Shown here piece after piece: positions 34,990 to 45,884 of a stretch of DNA of 64,000 nucleotides. Within the stretch, counting starts at the first letter, position 1. The number at the start of each line of letters is the position of its first letter. The translations under genes and the position numbers were made by a program. The DNA is from Galeopsis tetrahit (lineage: Eukaryota > Streptophyta > Magnoliopsida > Lamiales > Lamiaceae): contig OY776122.1 of the NCBI GenBank assembly GCA_963675135.1, positions 15,794,881 through 15,858,880 on the forward strand, read 5' to 3'. The notes under the pieces were generated by a model that ran no database searches, had not been told where the DNA came from, and worked only from the letters and a program-made list of their open reading frames with translations.

Positions 34990-35245
34990 CCGTCAATATT
35001 ACCGACGGAAGTAAATATTCCGTCGGAAATAACGTCTACCGACGGAAATAAATATTCGTCAGAAATAAAGTCTGCCGACGGAAATAAATATTCTGTCGGA
35101 AATAAAGTCTATCGACGGAAATTCCGTCGACCAAGTACTCTACCAACGGAAGTTTGGGCGGCACCCTACCGACGGAATTTGGAATCCGTCGGTAGATTCA
35201 AAATGTACGCACCGACGGAATTTCAAAATCCGTCGGTAGCGCGTA
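34990..35245. repeat. Internal CCGACGGA cluster between the two CACTA genes
   Basis: At least ten CCGACGGAA/TCCGTCGG units, several as inverted pairs (for example ACCGACGGAA...TTCCGTCGG), in the 780-bp gap between the TNP1-like stop and the TNP2-like start. The same motif forms both subterminal arrays. It immediately precedes the likely TNP2 promoter/leader. Confidence 0.85.
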
Positions 35246-35531
35246 ATATTTACAGAAAGTTTCTTCCCCTTTCTCACTCAGTCGAAAAAAATCGTGGAAA
35301 TTGTAAAAATTGTATGAGAGCAAGCAAATTTCGGTACGTTTTCCTTTTTTACTTGGTTAAATTTTGTAGTTTAGTTGTGCATTTTATATTGTTATAGTTT
35401 AATTAGTTGTGCATTTTATATATTTGTAGTTTAGTTGTGTATTTTAATTGTGCATTTTATATATGTGTAGTTTAGTTTAGTTGTGCATTTTTCTGGATGT
35501 TTGTAAGAATTTTATGTTAAATGTTTAACAG

Positions 35532-38500
35532 ATGGATTTGCCGGATCGTCGATGGATGTATGAAACTCCTAGGTTCATTTTAGGAAATGTGAATAGTGAA
35601 TTTTACAATGAACTTGTGTCATTTGTTGAATTTGCAAAGCTCCACCCACATTACATGCATGGGGATTGTATCAAGTGTCCGTGTAATGCCAAAAAATGTC
35701 AGAATAAAATATTTAAGTCGATTGATGAGGTTTTGGTACATGTTCTGAAGAATGGTTTCACTGTTAATTATTATAATTGGACATTTCACGGCGAAGTACG
35801 TTGGCCTTATAACTTTGATCAAGTTTTATACTATTACACTGCTGGTATCTATGAAAGACAAATATATGGTAATCATGCCGGCACGAGTACTGAACAACAA
35901 TTTGGTGGGGAACAACAGTTCGGTGGGGAACAACAGTTTGGTGGGGAAGAACAACTTGGGGAGGGAGAACCCAATATGTATCAAACAATGATAATGGAAG
36001 CCGGTTTTTCAAATGTAGAAGAGGAGCCGACGGATGAAGCATTTCGGTTTTATGAAATGCTCAAATTTCTCGATCAAGATTTGTATCCGGGTTGTGATTC
36101 ACACTCTCAACTGTCATTTAATGCCCGACTTATGGCTATCAAGACCGAGAACAAGCTTTCTAACAGGGCATATGAGCAAATGACACAATTATGCAGTGAG
36201 ATCTGCCCTCCTGAGAATAAGGTGCCTACAACGTATCATCAAAGCAAGCAAATGCTGAAAAATATGGGATTGCCGGTCGAGAAGATTGATTGTTGTATAA
36301 ACGGTTGCATGTTATATTGGGGTGATGAAGATAGCAATCTGAACATGTGTAGGATGTGTGGTCATCCTCGTTACAAAGAGCCACGTCGGAAGGGGCCCGC
36401 TGGTCAATCGAAGCCGTCGAAGAAGAAAGTGGCACACAAGAAGATGTATTATCTTCCAATCATTCCTCGTTTAATGAGATTGTATCAATCTACTGCCACA
36501 GCACAACACATGACGTGGCATGCAACAGATTCGTCTTCGACCGAGTCTAGGGAGATGCGACATCCGGCGGACTCGGAGGCCTGGAAACACCTTGACAACG
36601 TGTATCCCAATTTTTCTTCTGAACCGAGGAATGTGAGGCTAGGTTTGTGTACTGATGGTTTTGCACCGTTTGGGAGCTTTGGAAAGCAGTATTCGTTGTG
36701 GCCGGTGATTCTGACTCCGTATAATCTTCCTCCGTGGATGTGCTTGAAACCTCAAACAATGTTTCTAACTGTATTAGTGCCAGGTCCGTCGAATCCAAAA
36801 GATAAGCTTGACGTTTATCTCCAGCCTCTTATAAAAGACCTGATCTTTTTATGGGAAAGTGGTGTCCAAACGTATGATGTGTTCAGAAAACAGAATTTCA
36901 CGATGCGTGCTGCTTTATTGTGGACCATTAGCGATTTTCCTGCATATTCTATGTTGTCTGGATGGAAAACGGCTGGTTTTCAAGCATGTCCGTATTGTAT
37001 GGATTTTTCTGAAGCTTTCAGTCTTGAGAAGAGTAGGAAAGTTACATGGTTCGATAATCACCGAAAGTTCTTACCTCGAGATCATCCATTTAGAAGGAAT
37101 AAGAACAACTTCTTGAAGAATAGAACAGTTACAATCAATCGACCGCCCCTTCGAAACGGTACGTATTTTAATTAATTATACAATTATTTGATCTAGTATA
37201 ATGTTATACGTATATGTTTTATTAATTTCTTCTAGTATAATGTTACCGTACAGGACATACGTTGTTACATGAGATTCAGTGGACGGGTTTGAAAAAATCT
37301 ACTGAGGAAAATGCAGCTGAACACAACGGTCGAATTCCAGGTGGATGGAATAAAATGAGTATTTTTTGGGATTTGCCATACTGGAGTTCACTATTGATCC
37401 GACACAATTTGGACGTGATGCACATTGAGAAGAATGTGTTTGATAATGTGTTCCACACAATGATGAACACAGAAGGCAAGACGAAAGATACTCCAAAGTC
37501 CCGGGAAGAGCTGAACATTTATTGTCGTCGTCAAGAGTTGGAAAAGGATCCCAGTACAGGTAAATATCCGAAGGCTTGCTACACACTGGACAAGCCACAG
37601 AAACAACAACTGTGTCGTTGGATTCACGAGTTGAATTTTCCAGACAACTACGTGTCAAACTTGAGTCGATGCGCAGACATAAACAGGGGTAAGGTTTCAG
37701 GGATGAAGAGTCACGATTGTCATGTTTTTATGCAGCGCTTGATACCGATTGCGTTCCGAGACGTTGTTCCTCTCAATGTGTGGAGGGCTATCACTGAATT
37801 AAGTCTTTTTTTTAGAGATTTAACATCTTCAACGATCAAGATCGATGATATGATTCGTTTGGAGCAAGATATTCCAGTGATTTTGTGTAAGTTGGAACAA
37901 ATTTTTCCACCTAGCTTCTTCAACTCCATGGAACACTTACCCGTTCATTTAGCGTATGAAGCCAGAATTTGTGGTCCAGTGCAGTACAGGTGGATGTACC
38001 CATTTGAAAGGTAAACTCTTACATTTTTCATTTTTTATATATACTACATGCATGCATGTTCACTGAATTAAAATATATGTTTTTTTATTATAAATCAGAT
38101 ATCTCCACAACTTGAAACGCAATGCTAAACAAAAGGCAAATGTGGAAGCATCGATTGTTAATGCATATTTGAATGAAGAGGTTGGCATGTTTTGTTCTTA
38201 TTATTTTGAAGACCATGTCAACACTCGGTTGAGAAGTGAACCACGTAACTACGGTGGTAGAGATACAGACAATATCGGTGAAGAGGTTGATGGAATGCTG
38301 TCTATATTCAAGTCTAAGGGACGATCAATAGGAAAATTCACTGAACGAGAGTGGGAGTCGAACAGAGAGGCAGAAATAGCACAAACGTATGTGTTATTGA
38401 ATTGTGATGAAGTTCAGCCTTACATTGAGTAAGTATTTCATATTTTTATCATTACTTCATTTATGTAATTTAATATTAATTGTGATTGGATGTTGTGAAT

Positions 38501-39451
38501 TAGGATGTATACTCAAGAACTAAGACGAACAGAACAAAACATCTCAGATACAGATATAGATGCTCGTCTTCAACGTGATTTTGCCCGATGGTTCCAACGT
38601 TGTGTGAGTACCATTTCCTTAAATTTTACGTAAATAAATATGATTCATAATTAATGTTAATTATTTGAACTGTATAGGGACGGTCAAACGATTTTGGGAA
38701 TCGATTCTTAAAGGATCTCAGCAAAGGACCACTACGTCGTGTAAAGACTTACAACGGCTATATTGTGAAGGGCTACAGATTTCATACATCTGAGTATGCA
38801 TCGAGAAAAGCGACTACCAACAGTGGTGTTTGCGTTAGCAGTGCAAACTACAATGCAGATGCAAGTGACTACTATGGGGTGTTGCACGAAGTCGTTGAAG
38901 TAGAATATCCGGGATATCCAACAAAGACTGTAGTGTTGTTCAAGTGTCATTGGTTTGATTCAGGCCCTTCAGGAACAAGGATTCATCCGGAGTACAAACT
39001 CGTCGATGTTAATCCGAAAAGGAGCTATATCGGGAATGATCCATTTGTATTTGCCCATCAAGTATCTCAAGTATACTACTGCAAGTATCCAGTACGATCA
39101 TCACGTAGTAAAATTGAATGGCACGCTGTTTGCAAAGTAAAGGCAAGATCAATGGTAGAAGTCCCTACAAAGGACAAGAGTGATGAAGATGATTCTCCGT
39201 TTCAAACGGAACAAATAGAGGCTAGAACTGAAGTCTTTACGGGAGATTTGAATATCCACGTAGACTTGACGGCTGGAAATTCACAATTGATCGAAATTGA
39301 AAACGATAATGGAAATGAGGAAGATGATGAAAATGAAGAGGAAGAGGAGGAGGAGGAGGAGGAGGAGGAGGAGGAGGATGATGAAGAGGAAGATGAGACA
39401 AATAATGAAAATGTAGATGAAGAAGATGAAGAGGAAGAAGATGAAGAATAA
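35532..39451 (+). CDS. TNP2-like CACTA transposase (Transposase_21, DUF4218, DUF4216)
   Basis: Five exons: 35532-37158, 37254-38010, 38099-38428, 38504-38603 and 38678-39451, totalling 3,588 bp (1,195 residues); all splice sites are GT-AG and phases agree. N-terminal transposase-associated domain (DRRWMYETPRF, DCIKCPCNAKKCQN). Transposase_21 region: CCINGCMLYWGDED, CRMCGHPRY, RNVRLGLCTDGFAPFG, WPVILTPYNLPPWMC, GWKTAGFQACPYC; after the first intron PYWSSLLIRHNLDVMHIEKNV. DUF4218 region (HDCHVFMQRLIPIAFRDV) and DUF4216 region (YYGVLHEVVEVEYPGYP, VVLFKCHWFD). The extreme C-terminus is about 60 nearly all-acidic residues coded by GAG/GAA/GAT repeats. It is the catalytic transposase of CACTA elements. 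A Gly/Gln repeat (EQQFGG) lies near residue 120. No internal stop; appears intact. Confidence 0.93.
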
Positions 39452-39900
39452 ATTATATAATGTAAGCTAATTATTTTATTAGATGTACAATTTAAAAATA
39501 TTTATTTATCATTAAGTTACAACTAAAAATTGTGAAAAGAAATTATTTTTTTGATTTTTTTAAAAATATAATTCGCAAAAAAATGAATATTTTAGTATTT
39601 AAAAATATATAAATTATATTACAAATTTAATTATTTAATTTATGTGAATGAAATTAATTTTATGAAATTTTTTTAAAAATAATTAGCAAAAAAATGAATT
39701 TTTTACTAAAAAAATATTAGTATTTTAGTTAAAATATGAATATTTTAGTATTTTAAAATATATAAATTATAAAAATATAAATTATAGATTTCAAATTTAA
39801 TTATTTGATATATTTGAAAGAAATTAATTTTGTGAATTTTAAAAAAAAAATGGGTCGAAAATGAGTACATATACAATTAATACTACAATTACGAACAAGT
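39452..39900. other. AT-rich 3' region of the TNP2-like gene
   Basis: Over 80% A+T by eye, with repeated variants of TTTTAGTATTTAAAAATATATAAATTAT. Probably 3' UTR and terminator sequence of the TNP2-like gene. No ORF. Confidence 0.5.
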
Positions 39901-39902
39901 AA

Positions 39903-39975
39903 CACATCTGTCCGAGTGGTAGGCGCCCTTCACTAGGCGCCCACACACCCGGGTTCGATTCCTAGCAAGGCCAGA
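39903..39975 (+). ncRNA. tRNA-related SINE head with Pol III A and B boxes
   Basis: TGTCCGAGTGG (39909-39919) resembles the tRNA Ser/Leu-type A box, and GGTTCGATTCC (39952-39962) is a perfect B box, about 33 bp further on. GGCGCC repeats between them can pair as an anticodon-like stem with a CTTCACTA loop. The acceptor stem lacks a 5' partner, so it is not a working tRNA. A tRNA-derived SINE fragment or tRNA pseudogene captured by the CACTA element is the best explanation. It is followed by GGGTCGGG repeats (about 40010-40055). Confidence 0.55.
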
Positions 39976-40089
39976 ATAATATATGGTGGCCTTAATAACA
40001 GTTCGGGTGTCGGGTCGGGGGTCGGGGTCGGGTCGGGTCGGGGGTCGGGTCGGTGACCCACGTCAATTAATTTTTTTTTGGGTTGACTT

Positions 40090-40555
40090 GCCGACGGATA
40101 CTTCCGTCGGCACTACCGACGGAACCCCCGACGGACACCGACTGAATATAATCCCGAATTTAAAAAATATAAAATCTAGATCCGTCGGCAGTTCCGTCGG
40201 CACGTACCGACGGAATTACCGACAGAAGCCGACGGATATATTTTTCTTAAAAAAATGCTAAAATTAAATATCCGTCGGTAAGTCCGTCGGTACTACCGAC
40301 AGACGGACCGACGGAATTGTCGACAGATATCAGACCCGGTTTCGAAACGGGTCATTCGGACTACCGACGGAATGAGATCCGTCGGCAGACTCGACAGATT
40401 TATTCCGTCGGGACTACCGACGGAAAAAAAAATTCCGTCGGTAACCCGTACCGACGAGTCTAGAGCCGACTGAATTATTCCGTCGGTAATGCCGTCGGGA
40501 AACCACGCCTACCGACGACAATTCCGTCGGTAGGTCCGTCGGTAAATCGCTCGTT
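40090..40555. repeat. Right subterminal CCGACGGA array
   Basis: Roughly 25 copies of CCGACGGA, TCCGTCGG or one-base variants in both orientations up to the right CACTA end, again in inverted pairs. Denser and longer than the left array. Confidence 0.88.
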
Positions 40556-40565
40556 TTTTGTAGTG

Positions 40566-40647
40566 TTAATACGAGAAGGGTTCATAGACTTTGTTCAACA
40601 AAGTTGTCTTTTATGGTTTTAAAGGAGGTTTTCTCTGCTCAGTGTCA
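40566..40647 (+). repeat. Right copy of the ~80-bp direct repeat flanking the CACTA element
   Basis: Begins TTAATACGAGAAGGGTTCAT directly after the CACTA right end and matches 31887-31968 with four differences. Its first three bases are the CACTA target duplication. Confidence 0.95.
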
Positions 40648-41279
40648 TTCAACTTAGGGGTTTGTTGTTTGAAATCTGATTGAAGACAGTTACTAAAGAA
40701 ATAGCACGACATTTAAGGGAGTTGGTTAACATAACAAAGGGTTTCATAACTACTTTCTGATTGAAACTATGAAAGGGAAAGAATGAAAGGGCATAGCTTT
40801 CAAACGGTTGAGTATTTTCACACGTGGTTTGTTGCTACTTGAAGCTAACGTGGCAGATTAAATACCATTGTGATTAACTGCTGTAGTTGTGGATGAGAGA
40901 GCTATTATAAATACTCTTGAAGATCACCAACATCCGGTTACGTGCATTCACTAGTGAAGAAATAATATATTTTTCTATTTTTGGTGTGATTAATTGTGTT
41001 TATTAGATTGAAGTTCAATTCAATTCTAAGGTTCAAGTTGTAACTTGTAAACACATTCAACACTTAATCAAAGTGATTTCGTGGGGTGCTTGCAGTGGAT
41101 GTAGATCGGGTTAGCGATCAAACTACTTGAATCTTTATGTATTGATTATTTTCTTTGTAAATCTTTCTTTTGTTTGAGTGTTCATTGATATTCTTGATTA
41201 TCACAAGTGAGCTTATTGAGAGTTTGAGTGTTCAAAACTTAAGATAATTGACAATGAGAATCATTGAATAGTAAGTACA

Positions 41280-42416
41280 ATAAAAACGATGGCTACATTG
41301 TTAGTGTCTTCCTCAAATCATGAAAAATGTATAGACAAAAAATAATTGTTGATTTATGAATAGTTAAATAAATGGTGAGAAATATATAATTACACAAATA
41401 AATATTTAACCTATTTTGAGTCTCATCAATTATGTCCAACTTTTAATTTTTGGATTAGGGGCAAGATCAAACCTTATCCCACACCTCCATAGTATTTATG
41501 TGAAGTTCCTCTCCTTAGAATGTTCCAAAATGATTTAGTTAATCTATTGCGCATAAATTTTACCATAAAAATTGTATTTCGATCAAAATATAATATTGAG
41601 ATAAATGCATTGTTCCAGAAAAAGTACAAACCTTTTATTTAGCTACACAGTAGAATATATCATGTGGGACACGTGACATTTTTGACAATTTTGTTGAATA
41701 TTGCTACATCTCCCCACCCTATGACTTTGTGAAGGGGCGAGATATTCAAGTATTAATATGACGTGGCATTGTAATAAAGAATAATTCCCCGTCAATTTAA
41801 TTATTCACTCTTATTTTAAAGTGTTTCAATTTTATTATGTTCATTTAAATAAAAAAAAAATCATTTACACAATTTTATATTTATTTTTATTTAAATTGTC
41901 ATTTACTTTATTTATAAATGAACACTATAATATTCTATTAAATTTCAATTTATTTACTTTATACATAAACATGTCAATATTTATTAAAATTCATATTAGG
42001 AGAAATGTGCATAATAAATGTGATCGAAGGGTGAATAATTTTTTAATAGAAATGATATCACTTTTAAAGTAAATTGTACTTATTTTTCAAAAATATATAT
42101 GTAAAGCGAATCATTCAAATTTAAATTTTTAAAAATAATTTATATTAGACAAATTCTTATCTGAGACATTTGCACCCCCATGTACTTAGATATTATTAAA
42201 ACTCAAATCATTAATTTAGCTCTTACTTTTTACTAATTGATCAATTCTAGCCCCATGGCAGTATATTCCATTTGCATTTAAAAATAATAATGTAAATGTA
42301 AATGATGAGATAAGATCTCCTTTCCTTCAAATTGCAGAAAATAAAAGTATGTTTAAATTCCTAGAGATCATTCACCCAATCTGTCATTGATGTTTCTATT
42401 ACCTCCTTTACTTTCA
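41280..42416. other. AT-rich intergenic DNA, no gene seen
   Basis: Low-complexity A/T-rich sequence. The open frame at 41821-42072 is AT-driven and has no recognisable domain. No terminal repeats found. Confidence 0.55.
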
Positions 42417-42424
42417 TCTCTAAC

Positions 42425-42971
42425 CAGTGACGGACCCATAAATTTTCGGTAGGGAGACCCGATTAATATTATTATAAAAAAAAATATGTACTCATTATTT
42501 TCATTAAAATTTCACATTATAAAATTTTCAATGCGTCACATTTCATTAAATTAAATTGATCGGATAAGTTGACTTTTGCTATGTTTTGGTACAAGTTAAT
42601 ACTCCCTCCGTCCCGTGATAACTTGCACATTTTAACCGATTCACTTTAAAAAACAATTGAATTTAGTGGTGTAGAGTCAAATAAGAAAGCGTATTTTAAG
42701 TGATTTGATAAGGTGTAAAGAGGATTTAGTAGGATGTTAAATAGATTTAGTGAAATTTAGAATAAAATGTACACACAAAATGAGTGACGATTTTAAAATA
42801 AAATGATGTTGGGATATATATTAATTTTATGAATTATTTTTATATTAGAAATGTGTAAATAATTATAAAATAGAGTATTAATTTTAATATGTGTGAAATT
42901 ACCAAAATACCCCTAACAAATTTACAAAATTAGGGGGGTGAGCCCCTGGGCATCATGTAGGTCCGTTACTG
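42425..42971. mobile_element. hAT-type non-autonomous element, 547 bp
   Basis: Left end CAGTGACGGACCCATAAATT; right end in complement CAGTAACGGACCTACATG. Flanks TCTCTAAC (42417-42424) and TCTCTAGC (42972-42979) form an 8-bp duplication with one mismatch. The subterminal motifs GGGAGACCC and GGGGTGAGCCCC are typical of plant hAT ends. No transposase. A diverged relative lies at 44425. Confidence 0.8.
42602..42800. mobile_element. Stowaway-like MITE fragment nested in the hAT element
   Basis: Begins TA CTCCCTCCGTCCCGTGATAA, the classic Stowaway terminus. No matching right terminus was found; the sequence fades into AT-rich DNA before 42830. Probably a truncated or diverged insertion. Confidence 0.4.
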
Positions 42972-42979
42972 TCTCTAGC

Positions 42980-43599
42980 CATGCCTTCATGTTGCACTTA
43001 TAGGTCTCCACTGTTTTGTGCAAGTTTGGGTAACACCCTTGAATACCACCTCATTCCTCAAATTTCAAATAGTCCAAAATTACACCAATCCAAAATGTTG
43101 ATGCATACTTTCTCTTTTTTCCTCCTCCATGTAATAAGTTTGAGTGTTGTAAGAAAAATTCATATTTGCAATATGAGTCACTGTCTGAGCCATGCATGAA
43201 TGGAAGCAATCCCACAAGAATTTTGATGCCTTACATTCGAACTTATGCGGCAAATAACACATTTTGTTTGACCGATACTTCTCTCTTCTTTATCAAATTT
43301 AATTAGCACACACTTTTTATTTTAATAAACTTATGTCTGTGCTTTCAATTTTCAGTTAAAAACACGGTTTGTTCTTCAAATTCCAGTGAGAGACGTTCTA
43401 TGTAGATTGTAGACCACCAAATCGCTATGATGTCAGTTGACGTGTCACAAGTGTGTGCATTTAATTAAATTGTGTAAATTGAACTACAATTTTATTTTAA
43501 TTTAAATGTGACGAAATTATAAATTCAATTGAATAATCATAGATATATTTAAATTATTTGAAAAATTCAATTAAATTACATGCATACAACAATTTTTAC
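42980..43599. other. Intergenic DNA, no gene seen
   Basis: No coding region or element ends identified. Open frames on both strands at 42981-43262 overlap each other and show no conserved domain. Confidence 0.5.
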
Positions 43600-43601
43600 T
43601 A

Positions 43602-43815
43602 CTTCCTGCGTCTCATGATTACTACTTGCACATTTTTTTTATTGGGACGTCATAAAATTACTTGCACATTTTTTTTATTGGGACGTCATAAAATTACTTG
43701 CACACTCTTAGTGTACACTTCACAAAATCACTTGAAATACTCATATCTTACATCATCAATCATTAAATTTCATTTTTTAAAAAATTGTGTCAATCAAATC
43801 ATGGAGTGGAGAGAG
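43602..43815. mobile_element. Stowaway-like MITE
   Basis: The left end CTTCCTGCGTCTCATGATTA pairs with the right end, whose complement reads CTCTCCACTCCATGATTT. TA lies on both sides (43600-43601, 43816-43817). Length is 214 bp. Inside is a 36-bp tandem duplication (43624-43695: ACTTGCACATTTTTTTTATT...), plus a partial third copy. No coding capacity. Confidence 0.6.
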
Positions 43816-43817
43816 TA

Positions 43818-44424
43818 TAATTTTAACTGGTGGAGTATTAATCGTTTTGGTGATAACCAGTATATTTATTTTTAACTGGTGGAGTATTAATTGTTTTGGG
43901 GAACTAAGGTATCCAAAAGTGGAAAGACATAATTAGCCTGCTAAAACCAAGTACGAGGTGTTATAGTCGTGGCGACAAGCATCCTTCATAAAATTAATTA
44001 ATACTACAAAACTACTGAACCGATGCACGTTCATTCGTCAGACTAATAAATTATTTAAAATATCGTATTTGAAGACAAATTTGTGGTGACATTCATTTAA
44101 TTAGTGGTTTGGATTTTATTTATTTATTTATTTAGTGCCCCAAAAGGTGGAACTTGCATAGTAGTTAGTAGCAACCCAAAAAAATAAAATAAAAAAATGA
44201 TCCACTATTCTTGAAGTTAAATTAATACATTTCTTGTGATGAACCAAAATATATATATATATATATATATACTACTATAAATTAATCCATTTCTTCTTAA
44301 GTAAAGTTCATGCATGTGCAATTGGATCACCCTACATACATTACGTGCCAACAAGTGCTGCTAGCTGTATTTTATTAATTTCAAACAAAAATAAATCAGG
44401 CTTAGCTAGATGAATCATATATAT
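43818..44424. other. AT-rich spacer with an (AT)n microsatellite
   Basis: Contains an AT dinucleotide run at about 44250-44271 and poly-A tracts. No gene or complete element recognised. Confidence 0.6.
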
Positions 44425-44645
44425 ATGGAGCCATAAATTTTATGTTATGGGCCCGATTAACGTTATTAGAAAACTTAATAGATAAAAGATTCAAGTTTGT
44501 ACAACTGTGTAATGATATTATATTTATAATATATATATCAGACTTTATTTTTAAAATTATCAATAATTTTTTTCATTATTTTAAATTGAACAAATTGACA
44601 TTCGTTATGTTTCGACTTTGAAGAGGTGTACCTGTGCTAAAATTG
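44425..44645. mobile_element. Truncated relative of the 42425 hAT element
   Basis: GGAGCCATAAATTTTATG, then GGGCCCGATTAACGTTATTA, aligns with CGGACCCATAAATTTTCGG, then GACCCGATTAATATTATTA of the 42425 element. A further match lies near 44583-44610 (TTAAATTGAACAAATTGAC, GCTATGTTT-like). Terminal repeats and the right end are missing. Confidence 0.5.
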
Positions 44646-45884
44646 CTAAAAATAAATAAAAATCATTTGGTTCAAAATGAACTTCACGTGTAGGAGAGCA
44701 CATTTCTTAAGAAAGTTGAGCAATGAGTATGAATATAGGATATTAATGGATAGTTTAGTAAACTTTTATGTATACAATAAATAGATGAAATAAATTTTAC
44801 TCTATAATTTAGTAAATTTTTATGTATAAAAAGTAAATAGATGAATTATATTGTATGTGTGCCTCTTTTTTTTTTCAAGGTGTACTCTATGCTTGCTAAA
44901 AATGATAAGATATTTTTTCTTTAAGCAAAAATTAGAGTTTCCACCTTAATTAATACGGAGTAAAATGTTTCATCCGTACACAAAAAATATGCACATTCGA
45001 AAACATTTTATTTTCACCCTACAATCATCACTTAATTATTCAAATTGTAATTCAACTTTATTCACAAAAATTACCATATCATAAACGGACAAAAAAAAAT
45101 TGTACAAAACTTTTACTTTATCAACTTTAATCTATCACCATTCACCACATGTGTCCGCGATCCCGAAGGCACCCCTCTCCTTCCGAACAGGTCCGAGTCA
45201 AATAACAATGACTCGAAACACTTTTTTTTACACTATTTCTGACTTTTTCATTTGTTACTTTTTTTTTCTACTTTTTTTTTTTTTACTTTTGTCCAAGATC
45301 AAGAGATTTAACATATTTTTTTGGTGGCAGATGGAGTATTAATATACTCAACTGATAGAAAATTTCAAAATTTCGTTATCAAAATGTTAAAGTTAGTTAG
45401 GTACTTATATATGATGATGATGGTTATGGGCTAGAATAGCAGTGACTTCATGAATGGCTTAAAATTATATTTTTATATATAATAATTTGCGTCCTAAATT
45501 TAATCATTATATCTTAACCGACTCACCAACATGAATAAATTAAGAGGTTTTTTATTAAACTTATGAACTTTTTGAAGAAAAAATGATTCTAAGTTGTTGA
45601 GGATCTCTTAAATACTTGTTTATCTTTTGTCGTTTTAATAAGATGCAAATTTTGGTTTTTTAAATAAGTAATATTGAAAACAATATTTTTACTGAAGTGT
45701 GGCTCTACTTCTTTTATAGATTAATTAGTTCATGATAATTTTCTCATTTTTTAGTTTCCGTTTCATTGAGGCATTTCATTTCATAAATACTTTGATGTAT
45801 ATCAACATTTTAAAAATATAAGTCCTTAACTTAATGTCCTACAAGGTAACGGAAAAAAAAAAAAAAAGACAACAAATACGCTAA
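44646..45884. other. AT-rich intergenic DNA, no gene seen
   Basis: No coding signal. The open frame at 45100-45342 runs through poly-T tracts and has no domain. Confidence 0.55.

Larger units (their letters stand above)
31969..40565 (+). mobile_element. Complete CACTA (En/Spm) transposon, 8,597 bp
   Basis: Left end CACTACAAAAAACG; right end is its perfect 14-bp complement CGTTTTTTGTAGTG. The 3-bp duplication TTA lies at 31966-31968 and 40566-40568. Subterminal regions carry dozens of CCGACGGA/TCCGTCGG units, the presumed transposase-binding array. Two plus-strand genes lie inside: a TNP1-like gene (33119-34754) and a TNP2-like gene (35532-39451), both with clean splice sites and no visible stop or frameshift. 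It therefore has the parts of an autonomous element. Confidence 0.97.
31729..41279 (+). repeat. Candidate solo copia LTR split by the CACTA element
   Basis: Outside the CACTA element, the two flanks read as one ~950-bp LTR. The right part has a promoter-like CTATTATAAATACTC (about 40911) and GTGGATGTAGATCGG...CAAACTACTTGAATC (about 41096-41130). That block parallels GTGGATGTAGA...CGAACCACT in elements A and B. Candidate ends are TGATAGTGAG at 31729 and AAGTACA at 41279, each flanked by ATAAAAA (31722-31728, 41280-41286). Copia duplications are normally 5 bp, so these limits are tentative. No internal retroelement sequence was seen. Confidence 0.4.

Noticed and set aside
35764..37929. Several minus-strand frames opposite the TNP2-like gene
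   Set aside because: All lie antisense to conserved transposase exons and show no domain of their own.
39903..39975. A functional tRNA gene
   Set aside because: The B box is perfect but the acceptor stem has no 5' partner and the T stem is imperfect.
44250..44271. AT repeat as a regulatory element
   Set aside because: Ordinary microsatellite; nothing links it to a gene.
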